This document shows positions 9,086 to 17,831 of a DNA stretch of 64,000 nucleotides, in pieces. How positions within the stretch are numbered: the first letter of the stretch is position 1; every line of letters begins with the position of its first letter. The position numbers and the translations under genes were made by a program. The notes beneath the pieces were generated by a model, which was given only the letters and a program-made list of their open reading frames with translations, ran no database searches and was not told the origin of the DNA. Source of the stretch: Hyalangium gracile (GTDB taxonomy: Bacteria; Myxococcota; Myxococcia; Myxococcales; Myxococcaceae); the NCBI RefSeq assembly GCF_020103725.1, contig NZ_JAHXBG010000007.1, positions 62,001-126,000 of the forward strand, read 5' to 3'.

Positions 9086-9733
9086 CTACTGCTTGGGAGC
9101 GGGTGGGGTGGCGGGGGCGGCGCCAGGGCTCTGCTCCGCCTGGGCCTCGGCCAGGGCCTTGAGCATCTCCGCGCGCCGGATCTTCTGCTCTTCCTTCTCC
9201 ACCTGCGTGGCCTCGGCCTCGATGCGCAGGGTGTCCAGGCCCGTCTCGAAGTCCTTGCCGAGCATCGCGTCCGTGTCCATGAAGAGCGAGGCGGCCTTGG
9301 CCATGAAGTCGCGCTGGCCCTCCAGCGTCCACGTCACCGTCGCGCCCTCGGCGGCCGGCTTGATCGTCAGGGACGTCATGCTGGTGGACGCCAAGGGCTT
9401 GAAGCGCTCGAGCTTGATGCGGACGAACTCGTCCTTGCGGCTCTCCACGAGCGTCATCCGCCCCTCACCCACCTTGTCGTTGCCCGCCCAGGCGTAGACC
9501 GCGCCCTCGCCCAGCACGGGCCCGTCGTAGGTGCGCTTCATCTCCAGGTCCAGGTAGTTCCACGGGGACCAGTCGGCCCAGCGGTAGAAGCTGTTGACGA
9601 AGGGGAAGATGTACTTCGGGCTGGCCTTCATCGTGAGGCTGCGCTCCACGGTGTAGGTGGAGGGTCGCGAGGCGATGAAGCCCACCACCGCCAGCAGCGC
9701 GGCGACGAGGCCCAGGAGCAGCTTCTTGAGCAT
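9086..9733 (-). CDS. SRPBCC (START/polyketide cyclase-like) family protein
   Basis: A 215-residue protein with an N-terminal hydrophobic segment (residues 1-20) that is either a signal peptide or an anchor. It is followed by an SRPBCC fold of about 145 residues: VERSLTMKASPKYIFPFVNSF, the WSPWNYLD segment, then alternating strands and a long C-terminal helix. Such domains bind hydrophobic ligands; many outer-envelope members are uncharacterised. The last 35 residues are Ala/Pro/Glu-rich. The ATG at 9733 is chosen because it puts the hydrophobic segment at the N terminus. Confidence 0.85.
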   Translation of the reverse strand: MLKKLLLGLVAALLAVVGFIASRPSTYTVERSLTMKASPKYIFPFVNSFYRWADWSPWNYLDLEMKRTYDGPVLGEGAVYAWAGNDKVGEGRMTLVESRKDEFVRIKLERFKPLASTSMTSLTIKPAAEGATVTWTLEGQRDFMAKAASLFMDTDAMLGKDFETGLDTLRIEAEATQVEKEEQKIRRAEMLKALAEAQAEQSPGAAPATPPAPKQ

Positions 9734-10209
9734 GGTGTTTCCGGAAGGAGCGAGCAGGTGCGGGAGTGATCGTGGGCCAGCGCGCGCCCGCACTCAAGGG
9801 GGAGATGGCGCCCGTGCCCGTGGCCGCGCCCTCGAAGGTGCGCCGTGGGTCCTCCGAGGGGCTCCTACCCAAGGAGCCGGGTGCCTCGTAGAGGAGGTGG
9901 GTGGCTCTCCCCAGGCCTCCCCGGGGGCGGGCCGCCGGGAGCGGGGGAGCAGGCTGCACCTTCGCAAGGCCCTGGAAGGAGGGCCCTTTGTCGATCCGGC
10001 CGCTGGCTTGCGATAGTGTTCGCTAACCAGCTATGTTAGCCGGCCAGATTCCAACCCTGGAGTTCACGTGTAGCGCTGGATGAGCGGTGCGGGGGGCACC
10101 CGCGACCTACTCCGCAGGTCTGCTTCCCTTCCCTGCTCATTCAGGCGCCTGTTTGCAAGCGCGAAGTTCAACAGCCCCCTGTTTCCAGCGTGCCATCGGT
10201 CCAGCCCTC
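9734..10209. other. Divergent intergenic region, promoter of the cytochrome operon
   Basis: These 476 bases separate the SRPBCC gene from the multihaem cytochrome gene. I see no convincing gene. The notable content is a promoter-like pair and a small palindrome near 10008-10040, listed separately. The part from 9780 to 9960 is GC-rich without evident structure. Confidence 0.6.
10008..10040 (+). promoter_or_regulatory. Candidate promoter with overlapping palindrome for the multihaem operon
   Basis: TTGCGA (10008-10013) and TATGTT (10032-10037) are spaced by 18 bases, a reasonable housekeeping promoter match in very GC-rich DNA. A perfect 6-bp inverted repeat, GCTAAC (10022-10027) and GTTAGC (10035-10040), overlaps the -10 box with a 7-bp gap, a typical repressor position. 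It lies about 170 bases upstream of the cytochrome start codon. Visual match only. Confidence 0.4.
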
Positions 10210-12162
10210 ATGACTCGGATGCCTCTCCGCCCAAGTGCACTCGGTGCACTTCTAATGCTGCCCCTGCTGTCGTCGTGCAACCTCATCGACGTCGCCGACT
10301 CCGAGCAAACCACCTCGGGACGTGGCGCGAAGGTGTTCGACCCCTACCAGGCGTCGAACTCGGGAGCGATCCGGCTCAGCCTGCAGTACATCAACGGCTG
10401 CGCCTGGACTCCGAACGGGGGCTTCATCTCGAAGAACTCGATGAACATCCCCTACCCGACGGTATGCGACGATCCGGATCCGCTCGTCGGCTCGGTGTTC
10501 GCGGAGACCACGCCCAAGGTGCCGCCCAGGTCGAAGCTGTACCTGCTGTCCAACACCACCTACTTCCTCAACCAGTTCGCCGTCACGGACGTCATCACCG
10601 GCAAGCACCGGAACCCGGCGGACCTCACCGACTCCATCCAGTGGATGAAGACGCAGTCGCGCTTCAAGAACCTGGACTGGAGCGGCCTGGGGCAGGTGCA
10701 GGACGAGTGGACCTTCAACAAGGGCTACCCGCAGGCGTTCGCGGACAGCTGGTCGCGCAGCGTCTACTTCGACAACGCGGCCTGGCGGCGCGTGAAGGAC
10801 GACACCTTCCTGATCGAGGTGCTCGACGTGGACGGGACGGTGCGCGCCTCGCAGACGTACTCCCGCGAGGACTTCATGGTGGAGTCGCCGTACTCGGGGC
10901 ACTCGCGCATCGCCTGGAGCATGGGCGGCGTGCTCCCGCCGCTCTACCCGGGCGACAACACGATCCGTCCCGTGGAGCCCAAGCCGGGCATGCTGCCGGG
11001 CGGCGCCGGCTTCCGCTCCATCGTCCGCATGGACATGTTCGGCAGCACCAACCCGTTCAAGACGTTCAAGACGCCGGACCTGCGCGGTGACGGCGCCATC
11101 AAGGTGACGTGGAGCCAGCTGCCCGGCGAGCCCTTCTTCTTCCCGGTGACGTTCCTGGCGCACAGCGACTCGCAGAGCGATCTGCCGACCAACTGCTACG
11201 ACGACGCCAACAACCCCAGGGCGTGCGGCTTCGGCCTCGAGCCGAGCGTGACGTTCGTCACGCCGGCCAACGGCAAGTTCTACGTGCCGGGCGAGACGCT
11301 CAACGCCTTCATCGAGTTCAAGGACAACGACGGCAACCGCCTGCACTCGACGGAGGAGATGCCCAACGGCCCGGAGATCTTCTCGGATCAGGCCACCGGC
11401 CTGCTGGCGGTGTGGTCCAACTTCTTCAACAACATCACCGAGCAGGACAACGTGGCGGACCTGGTGATCGGCGGGCCGCTGCAGAACTTCAAGGTGAACA
11501 GCGACGTGCTCGGCGGGTCTCCGGACTACTACAAGCCGGACTTCAGCTTCCCGATCTTCGAGAACGGCATCACCACGCACCTGGTGCCCACGCTGTGGAC
11601 GTACAAGCGCTCCACGCGCTACGCCATCGAGATCCCCGCGGACGCCAAGCCCGGCACGTACGTGGCCTTCCTGAAGGCCACGCGCTACTGGATGGGCGAG
11701 CGCGTGTCGCGCAACCAGCCCTTCTTCTTCCAGGTGGGCCAGGAGGAGCTGACGACGTACCCGGCGCGGGTGGGCAACTGCCAGATCTGCCACCGCGGCG
11801 TGCTCTCCCTGGACAACCTGCGCCACGGCCTGTCGGTGGACCACGTGGAAGGCTGCAAGGTGTGCCACGACAGCGAGAGCGACGGTGACGCGCGCACCCA
11901 GGAGATCATCCACCGCATCCACATGCGCTCGCCCAAGTACCCGATGGCGAAGAACGACTGCACGGTGTGCCACCTGGTCAAGGAGAGCGCGGTCCGGCCG
12001 AGCATCACCACGTGCCGCACGTGCCACCCGTCGCTGCACGACAACCAGTACTGGCAGGCCGCGTTCACCCAGCGTGGCGAGCCCAACCGCTACGGCAACT
12101 GCGCCCAGGCCTGCCATGCAGAGTCCTCGACGCCCAAGGCCCACATCCTTCCCGACAACTGA
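10210..12162 (+). CDS. Multihaem c-type cytochrome lipoprotein
   Basis: A 650-residue lipoprotein with five haem c sites packed into its C-terminal end. The signal peptide ends in the lipobox LSSC at about residues 20-23. Residues 25-510 look like extracellular beta-rich sequence. The haem motifs are CQICH (524-528), CKVCH (549-553), CTVCH (584-588), CRTCH (602-606) and CAQACH (631-636); the last has three residues between the cysteines instead of two. Extra histidines nearby could be distal ligands. It resembles in plan the outer-surface cytochromes that move electrons across the envelope, but is not a clear OmcA/MtrC orthologue. First gene of a three-gene operon. Confidence 0.85.
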   Translation: MTRMPLRPSALGALLMLPLLSSCNLIDVADSEQTTSGRGAKVFDPYQASNSGAIRLSLQYINGCAWTPNGGFISKNSMNIPYPTVCDDPDPLVGSVFAETTPKVPPRSKLYLLSNTTYFLNQFAVTDVITGKHRNPADLTDSIQWMKTQSRFKNLDWSGLGQVQDEWTFNKGYPQAFADSWSRSVYFDNAAWRRVKDDTFLIEVLDVDGTVRASQTYSREDFMVESPYSGHSRIAWSMGGVLPPLYPGDNTIRPVEPKPGMLPGGAGFRSIVRMDMFGSTNPFKTFKTPDLRGDGAIKVTWSQLPGEPFFFPVTFLAHSDSQSDLPTNCYDDANNPRACGFGLEPSVTFVTPANGKFYVPGETLNAFIEFKDNDGNRLHSTEEMPNGPEIFSDQATGLLAVWSNFFNNITEQDNVADLVIGGPLQNFKVNSDVLGGSPDYYKPDFSFPIFENGITTHLVPTLWTYKRSTRYAIEIPADAKPGTYVAFLKATRYWMGERVSRNQPFFFQVGQEELTTYPARVGNCQICHRGVLSLDNLRHGLSVDHVEGCKVCHDSESDGDARTQEIIHRIHMRSPKYPMAKNDCTVCHLVKESAVRPSITTCRTCHPSLHDNQYWQAAFTQRGEPNRYGNCAQACHAESSTPKAHILPDN

Positions 12163-12176
12163 GAGCCCAGCCCGCC

Positions 12177-13274
12177 ATGCACAGAGCCATTCGCTACGGA
12201 ATCACCCTGGGTGCACTCCTGCTGGGAGCTGGCTGCGAGAACCAGGCCGAAGCTCCCACGGAGTCCTCCTTCATCCCCCGGCCGAAGTACGTCTCCGTCG
12301 AGCAGGCCTCGCCGATGCTCACCACGCGCGTGGCTGGCTACGCGCTGGATCCGGAGGCCTTCTTCCTGAGCATCGCCAGCTGCCAGGCGCCGGCGTGCCC
12401 GCTGCCGCCGTTCCTGCTGGACAACAACCCGCTGTTCCTGCGCTCGGTGGTGCGGGGCGCGCCCATCACGGTGGCCGACCCGCTGTCCAGCCCCGCGCAG
12501 GTCGCGCCGCTGGCGAGCACGGATCCGCTGGGCATCTGGACGCTGCGGGCCGTGCCGAGCCGCAAGGAGCCGTACTTCCCCATCGCCCCGCAGCGCCAGG
12601 GCGCGCTGCCCTCGCCGACGGAGGATCTGTTCCCGGGGCTGCCGCCCATTCCGCCGACCAACTACCAGCGGACGGTGACGCTGCGCCCGGTCAAGACGGT
12701 GAACGCGGACTGCTTCGCCATCGAGGCGGCCGTCATCGGTGACAGCGGCATCACCCAGGCGATCGCCAAGTTCCTGACGACCAAGAGTGGTACGCCCGTG
12801 ACGGTGGCCGACCTGCTCGACCCGACGAAGTACGGGGGCGTGGTCATCGTGTGGAACTACTTCCCGGGCTTCCCGTACGGCCGCATCCCGGGTGACGGCA
12901 CCACGGTGGAGGCGAGCGCGGGCCAGGTGCTGAGCATCGAGTGGGCGCCTCCGGGCGTGCTGCCGCCGCCGGTGGCCGAGGCGCTGCAGTCGATGCGTGG
13001 CTTCTTCGTCAACGAGGCCGCGCCGGTGAGCAGCCTGGGCATCTCCGCGGTGCTGCTGCCGCCCACCGTCTCGCTGACCCAGGAGGTGACGTACACGCCG
13101 AGGGATCCGGGCAAGGACGCGCCGACGAACGCCGCGCTGCGCAGGCCGTGGGTGCACCGCCCGCTCAAGGCGGTGCCGATGCCCGGCTACATCACCTTCA
13201 TGCCCGCCCAGTTCGAGCACGCGGACGGTCCGATCACGCCGTACACGCCGCTGACCAACTGCATCTCCAAGTGA
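12177..13274 (+). CDS. Lipoprotein of the multihaem cytochrome operon
   Basis: A 365-residue predicted lipoprotein with signal peptide and lipobox-like GAGC at about residues 17-20. The mature protein is Pro-rich with many short strands and no haem motif; it has pairs of cysteines (for example CQAPAC at about 64-69). I do not recognise a family. It begins 14 bases after the cytochrome gene and ends 13 bases before the tri-haem cytochrome gene, so it is probably an accessory or structural partner in the same electron-transfer complex. That role is inferred from context only. Confidence 0.8.
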   Translation: MHRAIRYGITLGALLLGAGCENQAEAPTESSFIPRPKYVSVEQASPMLTTRVAGYALDPEAFFLSIASCQAPACPLPPFLLDNNPLFLRSVVRGAPITVADPLSSPAQVAPLASTDPLGIWTLRAVPSRKEPYFPIAPQRQGALPSPTEDLFPGLPPIPPTNYQRTVTLRPVKTVNADCFAIEAAVIGDSGITQAIAKFLTTKSGTPVTVADLLDPTKYGGVVIVWNYFPGFPYGRIPGDGTTVEASAGQVLSIEWAPPGVLPPPVAEALQSMRGFFVNEAAPVSSLGISAVLLPPTVSLTQEVTYTPRDPGKDAPTNAALRRPWVHRPLKAVPMPGYITFMPAQFEHADGPITPYTPLTNCISK

Positions 13275-13287
13275 GGATGCGTCTCGA

Positions 13288-14511
13288 ATGCTTCGAAAGA
13301 TCTTGATGGGTTTTGGGGCCCTGGTGGGCCTGATCATCCTGGGCGGCGTGGGGTTCTACGCCTACGTGACGTACCAGGCGAACAAGACCTACGACATCCC
13401 GCTGCCGGACATTCGTAGAGACACCTCTCCGGAGGCCCTGGCCCGCGGAGAGGTCATCTTCATGTCGCTGTGCGTGGAGTGCCACGCGCCCGCCGGAGAG
13501 ATCCACGCGGTGGGCGCTCCCGTCACGGTGCTGCCGCCGGAGCTGGGCTACCTGCACTCGGCCAACCTCACCTCGGATCCGGTGGGGGGCATGGGCAACG
13601 TGAAGGACGAAGAGATCGCCCGGATGATCATCCACGGCGTCAACCATGAGGGGAAGCTGCGCCCCATGGTGCGCTTCTGGACGATGGCGGACGAGGACAT
13701 CGCCGCGGTGATCGGCTTCATGAGGCAGGACAGGCCCGAGTTCGCGCCCGAGCCGAAGAAGGCTCCGCCCTCGGAGACGACGTTCCTGGGCAACATCGTC
13801 CAGGTGTTCGTGCTGGGCGTGCACACCGAGAAGCGGCCTCCGGTGAAGGCGCCGGCCAAGGCCCCCACGGTGGAGTACGGGAAGTACCTGTCGGAGGCCA
13901 TGTTCGACTGCGTCGCCTGCCACACCCAGGGCCTGGAGGTGAACGAGGTGAAGGCGGCCAAGGACACCGCCTTCACCGGTGGCTTCGAGTTCGATCAGAA
14001 GCAGTCGGGCACCGAGGGCGTCATCTACTCGACCAACCTCACCCCGCATGAGACTCAGGGCCTGGGCAAGTGGACGCTGGAGCAGTTCAAGGTGGCCATG
14101 CGCGAGGGCATCGCGCCGGACAATCAGGTCCTGCGCACGCCGATGCCGCGCTTCCGTCGCCTGGACGATGTGCAGCTCGAGGCGATGTTCAAGTTCCTGA
14201 AGTCCCTGCCGGCCAGGGAGTCTCCCAAGTTCGCCCGCGAGCCGCTGCCTCGGGCCAAGGTGGATCCGAGCGCGGCGCCCGAGAAGCTCTTCAGCAGCCT
14301 GGGTTGCAACTACTGCCACGGCCCGAAGGGGCAGTACCGCGACAAGCTGAAGAACGCGATCAGCAAGCAGCCGGAAGAGGTGGCGAAGTGGATCCGCAAC
14401 CCGGAGAGCTTCAAGCCGGGCACGCAGATGCCGACCTTCGCGCCGCTGCTCGACGAGGGGCAGGCGCTCGAGCTGGCCAGGTGGGTGCAGTCGAAGAACG
14501 GCGAGCCGTAG
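13288..14511 (+). CDS. Membrane-anchored tri-haem cytochrome c
   Basis: A 407-residue protein with one N-terminal membrane helix (residues 5-29) and three haem c motifs: CVECH at 62-66, CVACH at 208-212 and CNYCH at 340-344. Each lies at the start of a separate cytochrome c-like domain of about 100 residues, with candidate axial methionines in each (for example the MPTF region in the third). It would sit in the inner membrane facing the periplasm and pass electrons to or from the surface lipoprotein cytochrome two genes upstream. The three-domain plan resembles alcohol-dehydrogenase cytochrome subunits, but no dehydrogenase is present here. Confidence 0.88.
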   Translation: MLRKILMGFGALVGLIILGGVGFYAYVTYQANKTYDIPLPDIRRDTSPEALARGEVIFMSLCVECHAPAGEIHAVGAPVTVLPPELGYLHSANLTSDPVGGMGNVKDEEIARMIIHGVNHEGKLRPMVRFWTMADEDIAAVIGFMRQDRPEFAPEPKKAPPSETTFLGNIVQVFVLGVHTEKRPPVKAPAKAPTVEYGKYLSEAMFDCVACHTQGLEVNEVKAAKDTAFTGGFEFDQKQSGTEGVIYSTNLTPHETQGLGKWTLEQFKVAMREGIAPDNQVLRTPMPRFRRLDDVQLEAMFKFLKSLPARESPKFAREPLPRAKVDPSAAPEKLFSSLGCNYCHGPKGQYRDKLKNAISKQPEEVAKWIRNPESFKPGTQMPTFAPLLDEGQALELARWVQSKNGEP

Positions 14512-14527
14512 GCCCTGGCTCCGCGCG

Positions 14528-14552
14528 TGGCCCGGGCTTCGGCTCCGGGCCA
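14528..14552. terminator. Hairpin between convergent genes
   Basis: TGGCCCGG (14528-14535) pairs perfectly with CCGGGCCA (14545-14552) across a 9-nt loop that itself contains a CTTCGG tetraloop-like core. The stem can extend outward with one bulge. No T tract follows on either strand, so it is a possible bidirectional stop for the cytochrome and FAD-reductase genes rather than a standard terminator. Confidence 0.45.
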
Positions 14553-14563
14553 CCGCGCCGTCC

Positions 14564-15670
14564 TCAGCTCGTGACGAAGTTGACGAGCGACTCGAAGAGC
14601 CTGGGGTAGCGGGCCAGCCCATGGAGGACCCGGGCGCGCAGGGCCGGGTACCGGGCGATGGCCAGCATCAGCCTCACGGAGAGCGCGTAGCGCCAGTAGT
14701 GCCGGGCGACGGCGCGCTCGTAGGGCACGAGGGAGGCTCGAGAGGCCCCCCGGGCGAGCACCTCGGGCAGCAGGTGGCCCAGCGCGCTGGCGCCACGCAG
14801 CGCCAGGGTGAGGCCCTCTCCGGTGATGGCATCCACGTAGCCGGCCGCGTCTCCCACCAGCACGAAGCGATCGAGGGTCCGCCCGCGCACCTTGCGCAGG
14901 AAGGGGCCCGCTCCGCGCGCCTGGGAGTCCGCGGGTGCTCCCTCCAGCCGCTCCCGGAGCGCGGGGAAGCGCTGCAGGAGGCTGGGGAAGGAGATGGCGT
15001 CCTCCACCTTGCCGTCCTCCCAGAGGAAGGCCACGCCGACGCGCTCGTTGCCCGCCGGGGTGACGTAGGCCTCCAGGCCACGTGAGAGGTGGATCTCCAC
15101 GAAGTCGGACCAGGGCCGCACGCGGAAGTGCTGGCGGAGGCCGAAGCGCCGAGGCGCGTGCGGCTTCACGGGCTCGTCCAGGCCCTGGGCCTGTCGCAGC
15201 GGCGAGGCCAGCCCGTCCGCGGCCACCAAGAGGCGGGCCTCCACCTCCTCTCCCGTCGCCGTCGTCAGCAGGACGCGCTCCGGCGAGCGGAGCACGTTCG
15301 CCACGCCGCAGCGCTCCCTCAGCGTGACGCCCGCCTCCCGAGCGGTGCGTGTCAGCGCCGAGGCCAGGGCCGTCCGCCGGATGCCGAGCCCCGGCGTGGG
15401 GGCAAAGCGCCCGGAGACGTCCGTGCCGTCTTCCTGGAGGTAGCGGATGCCCACGATGGGCGCGCAGTCCGCCGAGGTGAGGTACTGGCGGGCCCCGAGC
15501 GCCTCGAGCTCGCGCAGGCCCGGCGGCGCGAGGCCCTCTCCACAGGCCTTGTCCGCGGGCAGGGCCTGCCGATCGAAGACGACGGTGGAGAAGCCTCTGC
15601 GGGCGGCGTGGATGGCCACGGCGAGCCCGGCGGGGCCTCCTCCCACGATGGCGACGTCGATCGGCCTCAC
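14564..15670 (-). CDS. FAD-dependent oxidoreductase, geranylgeranyl-reductase-like
   Basis: A 368-residue flavoprotein of the geranylgeranyl reductase/PHBH-like group. The FAD-binding GGGPAG motif is at about residues 9-14, the DRQALPADKACGEGL segment follows, and the second FAD motif GDAAGYVDAITGEG appears at about 270-283. The GTG start at 15670 overlaps the preceding methyltransferase-like gene by 4 bases, so the two are coupled. The same pair of families often accompanies type III polyketide synthases making alkyl-resorcinols, -pyrones or -quinones; no such synthase is visible here. Substrate unknown. Confidence 0.88.
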   Translation of the reverse strand: MRPIDVAIVGGGPAGLAVAIHAARRGFSTVVFDRQALPADKACGEGLAPPGLRELEALGARQYLTSADCAPIVGIRYLQEDGTDVSGRFAPTPGLGIRRTALASALTRTAREAGVTLRERCGVANVLRSPERVLLTTATGEEVEARLLVAADGLASPLRQAQGLDEPVKPHAPRRFGLRQHFRVRPWSDFVEIHLSRGLEAYVTPAGNERVGVAFLWEDGKVEDAISFPSLLQRFPALRERLEGAPADSQARGAGPFLRKVRGRTLDRFVLVGDAAGYVDAITGEGLTLALRGASALGHLLPEVLARGASRASLVPYERAVARHYWRYALSVRLMLAIARYPALRARVLHGLARYPRLFESLVNFVTS

Positions 15671-16140
15671 GGGGGGGGCAGGCCTGGAGGCTCGGGAGCG
15701 GCTTTGGGCAGGAAGCGGGGCCGGTGGGCGAAGGCCTGCTGGTACTCGGCGCCGAGCGCCTGTTCCTCGGCGCGGATGCGCACGTACAGCAGCACCGCGT
15801 TGCCCAGGGAGAAGAGGATGGCCGTCAGGTAGCCGCCGTGGATGAGCGGCAGGAAGGCGAACTCCAGGATGACGGCCACGTAGTTGGGGTGGCGGATGTA
15901 GCGGTAGGGCCCGTCCGTCACGGGCGTGGCGCCGGGGACGAAGATGATGCGGGTGTTCCACCGCTCGCCCAGGGTGGAGATGGCCCAGTAGCGCAGGGCC
16001 TGGGAGGCGATGGCGCCTCCCAGCGAGACGTAGCCCAGCAGGCCCGGGAAGGGCCGGTGCAGCGCCAGGGGCTCCAGCGCGCAGGCCACCAGGAAGGCGG
16101 TGTGGAACAGGACCATGACCCGGAAGTGGCCCTGGCCCAC
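15667..16140 (-). CDS. Isoprenylcysteine carboxyl methyltransferase (ICMT) family protein
   Basis: At least 157 residues of a polytopic membrane methyltransferase-like protein. The conserved core is GPYRYIRHPNYVAVILEF at about 76-93, and RAEEQALGAEY follows near the end; both are hallmarks of the ICMT/PEMT fold. The first usual start codon is the GTG at 16140. However, family-like sequence (a hydrophobic YYVFLGLIGAERLYELVLSR stretch and RNAKRAL) continues in frame upstream to about 16260 without any ATG, GTG or TTG. The true start may be unusual, or the 5' end is altered. Coupled by overlap to the FAD reductase downstream. Confidence 0.82.
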   Translation of the reverse strand: MGQGHFRVMVLFHTAFLVACALEPLALHRPFPGLLGYVSLGGAIASQALRYWAISTLGERWNTRIIFVPGATPVTDGPYRYIRHPNYVAVILEFAFLPLIHGGYLTAILFSLGNAVLLYVRIRAEEQALGAEYQQAFAHRPRFLPKAAPEPPGLPPP

Positions 16141-16258
16141 CTCCCGGCCGCCCTGTTCGAGCGCCCTCTTCGCGTTGCGGCGCGAGAGGACGAGCTCGTA
16201 CAGGCGCTCGGCGCCGATCAGCCCGAGGAAGACGTAGTAGGCGGTGAGCGTAGACGCC

Positions 16259-17788
16259 TCACTTCCTGGCCTTGGCCCACACGCGCTTCATCCAGGCCTC
16301 GACGTCCTTGGCCTGGCGCGGGATGGCCCCGGAGAGCACCTTGCAGCCCCTGGCGGTGACGACGACGTCGTCCTCGATGCGCACGCCGATGCCGCGGTAG
16401 CGCGCCGGGACGGTGAGGTCGTCCGTCTGGAAGTAGAGGCCGGGCTCCACCGTGAGCACCATGCCGGCCTGGAGCTTGCCGTACTTGTAGGCCTCCTGGC
16501 GCGCCTGGGCGCAGTCGTGCACGTCCAGGCCCAGCATATGGCTGACGTTGTGCAGCGAGTAGCGCTTGTAGAACTGGTGCTCGTCCTTCAGCGCCTCCTG
16601 GGCGTCCGGGAGGATGCCCAGGCGCTCCAGGCCCGCGGCGAGCACGCGCATGGCCACGCGGTTGGGCTCCATGAAGTCGTTGCCCGGCTTCACCGCGGCG
16701 ATGGCCTGCTCCTGGGCCTCGAGCACGAGCTCGTAGATTTCACGCTGCTCCTTGGAGAACTTGCCGGAGATGGGGAGCGTGCGGGTGATGTCCGCGGTGT
16801 AGAGGGTGTTGGCCTCGACGCCGGCGTCCAGCAGCAGCAGGTCGCCCTTCTTCACCGGGCCGTCGTTGCGCGTCCAGTGGAGCACGCAGGCGTGCGAGCC
16901 GGCGGCGGCGATGGTGCCGTAGCCGACGTCATTGCCCTCGACGCGGGCGCGCAGGCCGAAGATGCCCTCCACGGTGCGCTCCGTCCTGGCCGTCTTCAGG
17001 CTGGCGATGACGTCCTCGAAGCCGCGCTGGGTGGAGTCGATGGCGGACTGCAGCTCGCGGATCTCCTGGGCGTCCTTGAGCAGGCGCATCTCGGAGAGGG
17101 CCTGGGCGAGCCCCTTGTCGCGCTCGGCCTGGGCGGGCAGCACGTCATCCACCTTGGCGGAGTAGCCGCGCAGCACGCGGGTGGGGCGGGCCACGGCGCC
17201 ATGGAGGCCGGCGAGGAAGTCCTTCAGCTCGGGCAGGCCGCGGGCCTCGTCCACGCCGAAGCGGGCCTGGCTCTCCTTCACGCCGAGGCGGGGGCCCACC
17301 CACAGCTCGCCCTTCACGCGGTCGGTGAAGAAGGTGGCGTCGCTGCGGCCCGGGTTGGGCTCGACGAAGAGGATGTCCGTGTGGCCGCCGCCCTCCTTGG
17401 GCTGGAGCACGAGGACGCAGTCCGGCTCGGTGTTGCCGGTGAGGTAGTAGAAGTCGCTGCCGGGGCGGAAGCGGAAGTGCGTGTCGTTGGCGCGCACCTT
17501 CTCGTGGCCGGTGGGGATGACGAGCGTCTCACCGGGGAAGAGCTGGGAGAGGGCGCGGCGGCGGGCGCGGAAGGCGTCGGCGTGCTTGAGCTTGGGAGGG
17601 AGCTTCCGGTTGGCCGGCTTCCAGCGCTTCATCATGAAGTCGAGCAGCGCGGGCGGCGGGACGGTGTCGTGGCTGGCGGGCTTCGCGGGAGCGGCCTGGG
17701 GCTCGGAGGTGACGGGCTGGGCAGCGGCGGGCTGAGCGGCGGCCTCGGAGGCGGCCTGGGCGGCGGCGGCTTCGGACTGGGTCGTCAT
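16259..17788 (-). CDS. pepP: Xaa-Pro aminopeptidase (aminopeptidase P)
   Basis: A 509-residue M24B metallopeptidase. An Ala/Pro/Gln-rich N-terminal region (about 50 residues) is followed by an AMP_N domain (about 60-200) and the pita-bread catalytic domain. The five metal ligands are visible in order: D in LLLLDAGVEANT, D in YTADITRT, H in HNVSHMLGLDVHD, E in TVEPGLYF and E in VRIEDDV. It removes N-terminal residues preceding proline. The ATG at 17788 is preferred; an in-frame start 13 codons earlier is possible. The long low-complexity N terminus may be a linker or a poor-quality targeting signal. Confidence 0.92.
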   Translation of the reverse strand: MTTQSEAAAAQAASEAAAQPAAAQPVTSEPQAAPAKPASHDTVPPPALLDFMMKRWKPANRKLPPKLKHADAFRARRRALSQLFPGETLVIPTGHEKVRANDTHFRFRPGSDFYYLTGNTEPDCVLVLQPKEGGGHTDILFVEPNPGRSDATFFTDRVKGELWVGPRLGVKESQARFGVDEARGLPELKDFLAGLHGAVARPTRVLRGYSAKVDDVLPAQAERDKGLAQALSEMRLLKDAQEIRELQSAIDSTQRGFEDVIASLKTARTERTVEGIFGLRARVEGNDVGYGTIAAAGSHACVLHWTRNDGPVKKGDLLLLDAGVEANTLYTADITRTLPISGKFSKEQREIYELVLEAQEQAIAAVKPGNDFMEPNRVAMRVLAAGLERLGILPDAQEALKDEHQFYKRYSLHNVSHMLGLDVHDCAQARQEAYKYGKLQAGMVLTVEPGLYFQTDDLTVPARYRGIGVRIEDDVVVTARGCKVLSGAIPRQAKDVEAWMKRVWAKARK

Positions 17789-17831
17789 GGTGGAGTGACT
17801 CTTCAACAACCGTGAGCCGGGCTTCAAGCCC

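Noticed and set aside
9780-10209. A possible extra gene in the region before the multihaem cytochrome
   Set aside because: Open frames here have no ribosome site, no motif and antisense-like composition.
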